A stretch of DNA of 6,761 nucleotides from assembly GCA_005882955.1 (NCBI GenBank), contig VBBB01000102.1:1282-8042 (forward strand). The letters are read 5' to 3'. Positions 1-5,662 of the stretch are shown piece after piece. Under the pieces are notes generated by a model. The model saw only the letters and a list, made by a program, of their open reading frames with translations, had not been told where the DNA came from and did no database searches. Origin of the DNA: Candidatus Bathyarchaeota archaeon. Its GTDB lineage: Archaea; Thermoproteota; Bathyarchaeia; 40CM-2-53-6. How positions within the stretch are numbered: the first letter of the stretch is position 1; each line of letters starts with the position of its first letter. The position numbers and the translations under genes are program-made.

Positions 1-813
1 AGGGAGACCCAGCATCATATGGTATCCTACTTTGAGACCCGACTCTTTCAGAGTCTGCGTGGCTTCGACAACGTCTGCCACTGAATGATCGCGATGAATT
101 CTCTCGTATACATCGTCGTAGAGGGTCTGGACACCTATCTCGACTCGGGTAACACCCATGGAGAGCATGTGGTCTACGTGGTCTCTCTGAGACCAGTCGG
201 GCCGGGTCTCGACCGTAACTCCGACGTTTTTGACCTGAGCCGTCTCGGCAATTTGCTTGGCTTCATCAAGCGATTCTGACTCCTGGTCATTGAGAGCGTC
301 TAAGCATCTCTTGACGAATTCTTCCTGATACGAGCGAGGCATGAACGGAAAGGTGCCTCCTATCAAGATCAGTTCCACCTTGTCGACGAAGTGGCCCATG
401 TGCCTTAGCTGCGATAGTCGACTGCTGACTTGTTGGAAGGGGTCGTACTTCGATTCGAGAGCCCTCATCACCGCGGGCTCTTTTCCAGTGTAGGCGCGCG
501 GGACGCCTACCTCCGGACCTCCAGGGCAATAGGTGCATTTTCCGTGAGGACAGACGTAGGGCTTGGGCATCACTGCCACGGTGGTTACGCCGCTGATGCC
601 GCGTACCTGTTTGTCAGTCAGGACGGGTCGGAGTCTCGGTCGAAGATCATCGGATAAGAGTTGAAGGATGCTTGAGTTTGCTGGAACAAACGGGGACTTG
701 TATTTTCTGCAGACCTCTATCTTGACCTTGTTGACATCCTCTTTAGACGGATTTTCGAGAGCTAGGAGTCGTTCAAGAATCTTGATTGAGATTTGCTCGA
801 CAACCTGGCTCAT
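1..813 (-). CDS. elp3: Elp3 family tRNA uridine(34) carboxymethylation enzyme (radical SAM/acetyltransferase), N-terminal half
   Basis: Translating the minus strand from the ATG at 813 gives 271 residues open to the left edge, about half of a usual archaeal Elp3 (roughly 530 aa). Seen in sequence: the radical SAM cysteines are C88, C93 and C96 in the motif CPHGKCTYCPGGP, followed by YTGKEPAVMRA, the LILIGGTFPFMP segment, VGVTVETRPD, and VEIGVQTLYDDVY near residue 225. The spacing C-x4-C-x2-C is the short archaeal form; eukaryotic Elp3 has a longer loop. Known for the family: Elp3 uses SAM radical chemistry and acetyl-CoA to install the carboxymethyl-type modification on wobble U34 of tRNA, and archaeal Elp3 can act without other Elongator subunits. 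The C-terminal acetyltransferase domain lies outside the window. It starts 27 nt after the glycosyltransferase stop, so co-transcription is likely. Only a weak AAGG-type ribosome binding site is visible. Confidence 0.96.
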   Translation of the reverse strand, partial: MSQVVEQISIKILERLLALENPSKEDVNKVKIEVCRKYKSPFVPANSSILQLLSDDLRPRLRPVLTDKQVRGISGVTTVAVMPKPYVCPHGKCTYCPGGPEVGVPRAYTGKEPAVMRALESKYDPFQQVSSRLSQLRHMGHFVDKVELILIGGTFPFMPRSYQEEFVKRCLDALNDQESESLDEAKQIAETAQVKNVGVTVETRPDWSQRDHVDHMLSMGVTRVEIGVQTLYDDVYERIHRDHSVADVVEATQTLKESGLKVGYHMMLGLP

Positions 814-840
814 GTGGGGACGCCTTGGAATCTGCGTCTG

Positions 841-2022
841 TTAGACTGGGCTGGGCTCTAACTGTCTTTCTATCGGTTTCCCATATACCCGTCCTTTCCA
901 CGAGAAGCCAAAGCCAAGAGACCCTCGAACGGTCGAATCGATCCCGATGAAAATGTAGACTACGATAGCAAGCGGGAACATCAGCGCGTATACAGAGCTG
1001 ACTCCAATGGAATTGTCAAGCATGACCATGCCAAGCCACAGGAGTCCAGACATGAAGAGTCCGGCGATCAGGTAGACGTTCAGAGGGGTTGCTGCTGCCA
1101 GTAAGATGCCGTAACCTAGGACAGCGAATGGCATTACAAGGAACGTAAACATCAGGAAGATTCGAGTGACCGCTCTAGGTAGCATATTCCTCTCGGATAC
1201 CGTGTAGAAGTTCTTTCTCCAGCCTCGCCAGATCTCACCTAGGCTGGCGTACATTCTGACTCCCAGGGCATCAGAGGCGGTGACAAATCGCAGCCGCATC
1301 CCTGCCCTCTTCAGCAATCTCCCCAGGGAATAGTCCTCGATAATCTTGTCGCGAACCGCATAATGTCCGCCAATCTTGTCGTAAGCCTCTCGACGAAAGA
1401 GCATGTACTGCCCATTTCCAATCGCGTTCTGCCGATGATCATCATTGACCAATTTCCCGCCGACGAGAATCATGATCAGAAGAAAGATGGGCGGCTGCAA
1501 GAGCCTCTCCCAAAAACTCCTCAGGATAGTTCCAGGCGCAAGTGTAACAAGATCTGCGTTCTCAGACTGAAGGTAGCTAACGGATCTTGCCAGGCTATCT
1601 GTTGCGTGAACGGAATCACCATCGGTGAATAGGAGCAGCTCGCCTCGCGATTTCTTGCATGCCCAGTTCTTTCCTACCCAGCCTTCTGGCAGAGGCTGCT
1701 CGTCAACTAGCGTAATCTCATGGGCGAACTTCTGAACAAGCTCCCGGGTCCCATCGGTTGAAGCACCATCCACAACAATGATCTCCTTGTTGGGATACTC
1801 AAGACCCAACAATGAGCTGACACAGTCACTAACGGTTCTGGCCTGGTTTCTGACAGGCAAAATTATGGAAACTGGAGGAAAGCTGCTGGCGGTCCCAGTC
1901 TGGTTCGGAAGGGTCGGGAAGTGCATCAAGGTACGATACTCGTAGCCAGCAAACAGGAAGATGAGGAGTGATTGGAGGCCGAGCAAAACATCGATCGTCA
2001 AGGACAAGGATACTTGGACCAA
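841..2022 (-). CDS. Membrane-associated family 2 glycosyltransferase (CrtQ/HpnB-like)
   Basis: The 393-aa product has one hydrophobic segment at the N-terminus (about residues 11-26), a cytoplasmic GT-A domain (about 49-270), and a C-terminal membrane region (about 285-365, probably three helices). Visible family-2 motifs are SIILPVRNQ (52-60), VDGAST (84-89), LPEGWVGKNWAC (111-122), the metal-binding DGDS (134-137), GNGQY (202-206), the catalytic ED pair at 229-230, and WRGWRK (265-270) in the place of the usual C-terminal RW motif. This is the arrangement of GT2 enzymes related to carotenoid (CrtQ) and hopanoid-associated (HpnB) transferases, which act on lipid acceptors; the real acceptor cannot be read from sequence. 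The start is TTG at 2022. The reading frame closes at 2053-2055 upstream and its first in-frame ATG is residue 33, which would lose the N-terminal membrane segment. Elp3 follows 27 nt downstream. Confidence 0.9.
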   Translation of the reverse strand: MVQVSLSLTIDVLLGLQSLLIFLFAGYEYRTLMHFPTLPNQTGTASSFPPVSIILPVRNQARTVSDCVSSLLGLEYPNKEIIVVDGASTDGTRELVQKFAHEITLVDEQPLPEGWVGKNWACKKSRGELLLFTDGDSVHATDSLARSVSYLQSENADLVTLAPGTILRSFWERLLQPPIFLLIMILVGGKLVNDDHRQNAIGNGQYMLFRREAYDKIGGHYAVRDKIIEDYSLGRLLKRAGMRLRFVTASDALGVRMYASLGEIWRGWRKNFYTVSERNMLPRAVTRIFLMFTFLVMPFAVLGYGILLAAATPLNVYLIAGLFMSGLLWLGMVMLDNSIGVSSVYALMFPLAIVVYIFIGIDSTVRGSLGFGFSWKGRVYGKPIERQLEPSPV

Positions 2023-2063
2023 CCAGCGAGTTATAGTCAGTCGGACGTCGCATCAAATCTATG

Positions 2064-2071
2064 CTATTAAG
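2064..2071 (-). promoter_or_regulatory. Putative TATA box for the glycosyltransferase-elp3 transcript
   Basis: The minus strand reads CTTAATAG here, close to the archaeal TATA consensus. Its centre (about 2067) predicts transcription start near 2041, leaving a leader of about 19 nt before the TTG at 2022. The opposite strand reads CTATTAAG and would place a start near 2093, just before the TTG at 2098 of the acetyltransferase remnant, so the element could have served both directions. This is a position-based inference only. Confidence 0.4.
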
Positions 2072-2072
2072 T

Positions 2073-2089
2073 TGGTCAGGGTCTGACCA
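2073..2089. promoter_or_regulatory. 17-bp perfect palindrome in the divergent intergenic region, possible operator
   Basis: TGGTCAG and CTGACCA form a perfect 7-bp inverted repeat around a 3-nt GGT spacer. It lies beside the TATA-like element, between the divergent glycosyltransferase and acetyltransferase-remnant starts. The size and place suit a dimeric regulator, but no regulator gene is visible in the window. Confidence 0.35.
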
Positions 2090-2097
2090 TATGCTCG

Positions 2098-2355
2098 TTG
2101 ACTAGACTCGACGAATCTAACAAACAGACTAAGGCCAGACGAGAGTCTTCCCGTCACATAGTGTCTACGGGATCCTTTCCAATTCAGATTGATCGAGACA
2201 TTCGGATCAATTTGCTGGAACCGAGGCATGCACTCGATCTGTTCGAGCTCGTGAATTCGAACAGGACTCAGCTTAGAGAATGGCTGTACGATCACTTTGT
2301 CGATACTGTTGCCTACAGCATGCTTTCGTCTGAATGGAAAAGTCGAACGGTTTAG
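2098..2355 (+). pseudogene. RimL/YdaF-type GNAT acetyltransferase with internal deletion
   Basis: The frame gives 85 aa (TTG at 2098) or 64 aa (GTG at 2161), against about 180 aa for the family. Residues 27-63 (FPIQIDRDIRINLLEPRHA, then LVNSNRTQLREWL) match the N-terminal strand and first helices of ribosomal-protein-serine acetyltransferases. Residues 61-80 (EWLYDHFVDTVAYSMLSSEW) look like the very C-terminus of the same family. The whole acetyl-CoA-binding core between them is missing. Both halves would contain an EWL-type tripeptide, so the junction at 2278-2286 (GAATGGCTG) fits an in-frame deletion of about 100 codons between short direct repeats. Without the core the product cannot be an acetyltransferase. 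GTG at 2161 gives the more usual family N-terminus, while TTG at 2098 fits the TATA-like element better. It converges on rps30e with a 3-nt gap. Confidence 0.8.
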
Positions 2356-2358
2356 GGC

Positions 2359-2526
2359 TTAGACCCTGATGTAGTTCTGGCCAGGTTTTCTGCCCAGAAC
2401 AAATCTCTTCTGCGCATTCCTACGGACCCGCTCGCGCGGCGAAAGCCCTGGTTTGTCTAGAGCTACGATCTTCGGAGTCTGCTGTCTGACTTTTCCTGCT
2501 TTTGTTAGCGAGCCATGAGTAGGCGT
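2359..2526 (-). CDS. rps30e: Small ribosomal subunit protein S30e (eS30) with apparent ACG start
   Basis: The minus strand encodes a 55-residue protein containing PTHGSLTKAGKVRQQTPKI at residues 2-20 and KRFVLGRKPGQN at 40-51, the two conserved ends of archaeal S30e; length and lysine/arginine richness also fit. S30e is a small basic protein of the 30S subunit near the decoding region. The family usually begins with Met directly before PTHGS (or a close variant). Here that codon is ACG (2526-2524), preceded by CTT, AAA and an in-frame TAG (2535-2533), so no ATG, GTG or TTG is available. A GGGAG Shine-Dalgarno sequence lies 10 nt upstream of the ACG, which supports initiation there. The body is intact with no frameshift or stop, so either ACG is used, or the base is a recent mutation or a sequence error. 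The gene has its own promoter-like element and meets the acetyltransferase remnant tail to tail. Confidence 0.9.
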   Translation of the reverse strand, partial: TPTHGSLTKAGKVRQQTPKIVALDKPGLSPRERVRRNAQKRFVLGRKPGQNYIRV

Positions 2527-2536
2527 AAGTTTCTAT

Positions 2537-2541
2537 CTCCC
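2537..2541 (-). promoter_or_regulatory. Shine-Dalgarno sequence of rps30e
   Basis: The minus strand reads AAAGGGAGAT around this point. The GGGAG core is separated by 10 nt from the ACG codon at 2526, a normal spacing. It decides the start of rps30e because no conventional start codon lies in frame. Confidence 0.6.
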
Positions 2542-2572
2542 TTTGCTATGTCGATGAAAAATGCTGACCGTT

Positions 2573-2580
2573 CTAATTAA
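2573..2580 (-). promoter_or_regulatory. Putative TATA box of rps30e
   Basis: The minus strand reads TTAATTAG. Its centre predicts transcription start near 2550, giving a leader of about 24 nt that contains the GGGAG site. It lies between the pyrK stop (2622) and rps30e, so the ribosomal gene probably has its own promoter. Confidence 0.45.
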
Positions 2581-2621
2581 CGCTTCGTTTCTCCGGAGCT
2601 ATGAACTAGACCAAGTCTCAA

Positions 2622-3381
2622 TCAATGGCCTGCATTCAGCGGAACCCTCTTGCCCGAGAGATCGCGCCTCATGTGTCCGAATTCAGGCATGCCACTAAGT
2701 TCCGCCTCCGAGAATACAGGTCCGTCATGGCAGACAAGGTAGGGTCCGATTACGCAAGCCGCGCAGATTCCCACGCCGCACTTGAACACTCTTTCTAGGC
2801 TTACTTGGATGTGGCAGCGAGTTTCCATTGCGAGGTCGTAGGACCTTGGGGACCTGGTTCTTCTCTCCGTATGATCCATCGTCAGTTGCGAAAATGAGTT
2901 TGAATTGGTGTTCTTTGCTGTCGGCTATCAGCCAGTCTTTGAAGAGGAGTTCGCTGGCGGTCCGCGCTCCCGTGATGAGAGTGACGTCACGGCCACGAAA
3001 GTGAACTAGGAGAGACAGCAGTGGGACAAGGCCTGTTCCGCCCCCGACAACCAAGAGTTTGTGATGGTGCCCAATGCTGTACGGGTGGCCGTAAGGTCCC
3101 CGGACCCAGAACAAGTCGCCCGGCTTTTTCTCCCAGAGAGCTGTACTGACCGGCCCACCTTTCTTGATAACAACACCCGCTTCGTTCTTGCCATGGATAG
3201 CGAGGACGCTCATTGGCACCTCGTCGACGCCCGGGACCCAGACCATGGCGAACTGTCCAGGGTGAGCCTTGTGCATGCTTACGTCACTAAACCAGAACGA
3301 GCGGATGGATGGAGTCTCGTCGACAATCCGCTCGAGTCTCACTGAGCGGGGCGTATGGAGCTGCGCTGTCGCCTGTTCCAA
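2622..3381 (-). pseudogene. pyrK: PyrK-like electron-transfer subunit (FAD/NAD and [2Fe-2S]), frameshifted by internal deletion
   Basis: Two minus-strand frames together give most of a PyrK-type protein, the subunit that passes electrons between NAD(H) and dihydroorotate dehydrogenase in pyrimidine synthesis. Frame one (from TTG 3381, or GTG 3342) shows the flavin domain (about 14-105, with HPGQFAMVWVPGVDEVPMS at 40-58), GGGTGLVPLLSLL (113-125) for nucleotide binding, and [10 protein letters not shown] (165-174). After about residue 181 (near 2840) the sense continues in another frame as [20 protein letters not shown] and the iron-sulfur cysteines C-x4-C-x2-C-x7-C followed by HDGPVF, ending at 2622. 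Compared with B. subtilis PyrK, about 16-17 residues are missing at the junction, including the CGPxPM motif of the NAD domain, so this is a deletion of roughly 50 nt that is not a multiple of three, not a simple one-base slip. No pyrD is visible nearby. Read through in frame one, the product would end at 2725 without its cluster. Confidence 0.82.
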
Positions 3382-3545
3382 GGTTTAGAATCAGAATGTA
3401 CCGGGATTACTAATGAGTTATGAATCACGGTTCCGTAAAGTCTTCCGTTGAGAGGCATTCTGCTTGAGGGTGTAAAATCTCGGTTGTTGGTCAGGGTCTC
3501 GTTTAGAATCCTAGCAACGGTCTTCGGTCTGATGTCCAGATCCAT
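3339..3545 (-). CDS. Uncertain small ORF, 68 aa, no recognised family
   Basis: An ATG at 3545 opens a 68-codon frame between the 125-aa gene and pyrK, starting 49 nt after the former's stop. The first 50 or so residues read like protein (IRPKTVARILN, then MPLNGRLYGTVIHNSLVIPV, which could form strands). The last part overlaps the 5' end of pyrK by about 43 nt in another frame and is probably out of register. Codon choice in the non-overlapping part is similar to that of the neighbours. I do not recognise it; it may be a real small gene, a gene remnant, or chance. The opposite strand is also open here, which lowers confidence. Apart from this ORF, positions 3382-3594 hold nothing else that I can identify. 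Confidence 0.3.
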   Translation of the reverse strand: MDLDIRPKTVARILNETLTNNRDFTPSSRMPLNGRLYGTVIHNSLVIPVHSDSKPWNRRQRSSIRPAQ

Positions 3546-3594
3546 CTCGTTCTTACTTTATGCGACCTCATGCCGAGAGCAGGTATTATTTCAA

Positions 3595-3972
3595 TTAGGT
3601 TATTCGGGTAACCGGGACGTAAGCTTCCTTCTCAGGGAGTCTGTCGACAAGCTTCATCATCTCAGCGTAGTGGTGGCTGATTATGTCTGCTCCTTTGGGT
3701 CCCATCATCTTTTCCGCGTTACTCTTGCACTGGTTGATGGCTGTCAAGATTCCCGTCTTGGTCGGGTCTGTGTAGCTGACGCCGCAGCTCTGGAATACTC
3801 CTTCGACGAACTGTTTGACCTGTGTCTTCAACATCTCATCGGTAACGGGCTGATTTAGGAGCGTGAAGAACTCCTTGTTCGCGCTCTCAAAGCATCTCAG
3901 GAGCTCGTCTCTGACCAGTTCTCCTGTAATCTGACTGGTTGGGATGTCGGGCGCCTTGTAAGCCCCGGTCAT
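3595..3972 (-). CDS. Unrecognised helical protein, 125 aa (131 aa from the upstream ATG)
   Basis: The frame is clean and open from an ATG at 3990 to the stop at 3595-3597. A second ATG (residue 7) lies at 3972. A strong archaeal TATA box (minus strand TTTATATAA) is centred near 3998, only 8 nt before the first ATG but about 26 nt before the second. Transcription would therefore start at or next to 3972, so I prefer that start as a leaderless message. The product is mostly predicted helix, with SQITGELVRDELLRCFESAN early, a QVKQFVEGVFQSCG stretch, and a C-terminal part with MMGPKGADIISHHYAEMMKL; two cysteines lie in the middle third. There is no signal peptide or membrane segment. I do not recognise the family and assign no function. 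It is divergent from the PLP-rhodanese gene and shares its promoter region. Confidence 0.75.
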   Translation of the reverse strand: MTGAYKAPDIPTSQITGELVRDELLRCFESANKEFFTLLNQPVTDEMLKTQVKQFVEGVFQSCGVSYTDPTKTGILTAINQCKSNAEKMMGPKGADIISHHYAEMMKLVDRLPEKEAYVPVTRIT

Positions 3973-3993
3973 AGGGCCGCAATATGACATACG

Positions 3994-4001
3994 TTATATA
4001 A
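3994..4001. promoter_or_regulatory. Palindromic TATA box shared by two divergent genes
   Basis: TTATATAA is its own reverse complement; on the minus strand it is extended to CTTTATATAA, a near-consensus archaeal TATA box. Its centre (about 3998) is about 26 nt from the ATG at 3972 on the minus side, and predicts transcription start near 4024 on the plus side, 7 nt before the TTG at 4031. A single TBP site could therefore drive both genes, or choose between them. No second TATA box is evident between the two genes. Confidence 0.6.
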
Positions 4002-4030
4002 AGCCCTGTCCCTAACGCTGTGGACAATCG

Positions 4031-5596
4031 TTGCAACATAGTTCCTTCTCATCGCAAATCGACAGGGATCTCCTTGGAAAATTTGATTCTGAGATCTTGA
4101 GTCGGACCCCACATGTCGCTGGAGGAACTGAGACTGGAGTAGTTGCGAATCCGACTCCCCTAGTTGACCTAACTGACGCCCTATCCGAAGGCGCCAAGGC
4201 AGAGTACGGAATCAGAATAGACCCGAAGCGGGTCAGAGTCTTCGGCAAACTGGACTCTCAAATCTTCGGCGGCTCCGTCAAGGTCCGACCCGCGGTAGAG
4301 ATAATCAGAGACGCAATCGCTACAGGTAAGCTTAGATCTGGCCAGAAGATCTTCGAAGCAACCTCCGGCAACTTCGGCTTAGCCCTCGGCATGCTGAGAG
4401 ACCTCGGGCTAGAAGCCATCGTTCTCGTCTCGAGGAGGCTACAAGGAGGGGTCTTGGACGAACTCAAAAATGAAGGAGTGAGGTCTGTCAATCTCGATGT
4501 CGACATCTGCCCAGCACCAGGACTGAAGGTAGACCCGAACCTTGTGGTCGCAAAAGCCGCGGCGGCAAGTGTCCGAGAACAGCTCGCACAACTTGGCCTT
4601 GACACGGCGGTCTTCGACAAGAATCGAGGAGACGTGGAGGCACTGCTCGCGAAACAGGACGTGATCAGCCTTGCTAAGCTACTCGCCAGAATCTACGATG
4701 GATTCTGTCCAGAACAGTATGATAACGAACTCAACGTTCGGTCCCATGAGACAACCACCGCGCCAGAGATCGACCAGCAACTCAAAGCTCACGGCTACTC
4801 GCTCGGAGACTTCAGAATAATCACTGCCTTCGGAACAGGAGGAACCTCAGCCGGGCTTGCGAAATATGCACAAGCCAAGTACCGACAGAAATCCGTGCAC
4901 GTAGTGTTCCCGCTGGCCAACCAAGATGTTGCTGGGATAAGAACACGAGACAAGGCTGTCGGTCTGAGATTCTACCAGCCCGAGCTATACGGCGGCGAAC
5001 ACGAGGTAGACTTCGAAGCCGCTAGAAGGCTCTTGAGATTCTTTGCCGGCAGAGGCTATGGCATAGGCGAGAGCGGCGCACTAGCCCTCTACTCAGCCTT
5101 GCAGATGATCAACTACGGTGCGGGTGACAAATTCGTAGTGATGATCGCTGATGGACTGCAAAAATACCTAGCCGATCTTGAGGTACCAGTTGAGACCTCG
5201 GACCCTCTTGAGGTCAACGTGGAAGAAGCGAATTCCAAGCAGCCGATCTATGGGGAGGTTCTCTGGACCCACGCGATGTTTGTTCCAAGGGAAGAAGGGA
5301 TCAAGCTTGTCGCAGAGGCTTTAGGCTGTGACAAGGACAAGGTCAAGATAGCCACCGCACGAGACGTTCAGGCGCTCATAACAACCGAGAAAATTCCAGC
5401 CGGAATCAACGCCCTCCTGCCAAAAAACAAGTCGAAGACACTCCTAGTCTGCATGGCAGGAGGGACCTCTTTGCGCGTAGCCGAGGTGTTGACAAAGAAC
5501 GGAGTCGGAGCCCAGAGCCTGACGGGCGGAATCATGAACCTATCCCAGACTAACAATAGACAACCAGAAGACCTCGTCCAAGTCGCCACCGAGTAA
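4031..5596 (+). CDS. Cysteine-synthase-like PLP enzyme fused to C-terminal rhodanese-like domain
   Basis: The 521-aa product has two parts. Residues about 40-385 are a fold-type II PLP enzyme of the cysteine synthase family: SVKVRPA (82-88) with K84 as the likely Schiff-base lysine, TSGNFG (111-116) for substrate binding, NVRSHETTTAPEI (235-247), the phosphate-binding GTGGTSAG (268-275), and GIGESGA (344-350). Residues about 152-225 are longer than the matching stretch of ordinary cysteine synthases. Residues about 405-510 resemble a rhodanese domain: ARDVQ (443-447) and EKIPAGINAL (453-462), then C474 in the active-site loop CMAGGTS and LTGGIMNLS (497-505). Known for the parts: the first forms C-S bonds on an aminoacrylate intermediate, the second carries sulfur as a cysteine persulfide. 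I infer, without proof, that the rhodanese part feeds or takes sulfur in one chain. The TTG start is forced by an upstream in-frame stop at 4013-4015. No signal peptide is seen, so it is probably cytosolic. Confidence 0.88.
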   Translation: MQHSSFSSQIDRDLLGKFDSEILSRTPHVAGGTETGVVANPTPLVDLTDALSEGAKAEYGIRIDPKRVRVFGKLDSQIFGGSVKVRPAVEIIRDAIATGKLRSGQKIFEATSGNFGLALGMLRDLGLEAIVLVSRRLQGGVLDELKNEGVRSVNLDVDICPAPGLKVDPNLVVAKAAAASVREQLAQLGLDTAVFDKNRGDVEALLAKQDVISLAKLLARIYDGFCPEQYDNELNVRSHETTTAPEIDQQLKAHGYSLGDFRIITAFGTGGTSAGLAKYAQAKYRQKSVHVVFPLANQDVAGIRTRDKAVGLRFYQPELYGGEHEVDFEAARRLLRFFAGRGYGIGESGALALYSALQMINYGAGDKFVVMIADGLQKYLADLEVPVETSDPLEVNVEEANSKQPIYGEVLWTHAMFVPREEGIKLVAEALGCDKDKVKIATARDVQALITTEKIPAGINALLPKNKSKTLLVCMAGGTSLRVAEVLTKNGVGAQSLTGGIMNLSQTNNRQPEDLVQVATE

Positions 5597-5662
5597 GCTG
5601 TCGGAAACACCAGCAAGACTTTGCAACGAAATCGAAGATCATTCCTTCATATCGAGACTTGA

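Noticed and set aside
85..279. 64-codon plus-strand frame at the left end
   Set aside because: Antisense to Elp3, whose motifs run through the same bases.
2725..2879. Programmed frameshift in pyrK
   Set aside because: No slippery run is seen and residues including the CGPxPM motif are missing, which points to deletion.
2071..3499. The 14-mer GTTGGTCAGGGTCT occurs at 2071-2084 and 3486-3499
   Set aside because: Only two copies, the second inside a possible coding frame and without the palindrome; a repeat of this length can occur by chance in a window of this size.
3448..3858. 136-codon plus-strand frame opposite the 125-aa gene and the small ORF
   Set aside because: Most of it is antisense to the 125-aa gene, which has a strong promoter and more protein-like composition; no family features.
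4258..4620. 120-codon minus-strand frame inside the PLP-rhodanese gene
   Set aside because: Shadow frame, rich in Ser/Thr/Pro as typical of antisense reading; the plus strand carries the catalytic motifs.
5597..5662. Terminator between the convergent PLP-rhodanese and CinA-like genes
   Set aside because: No clear hairpin or T-run on either strand.
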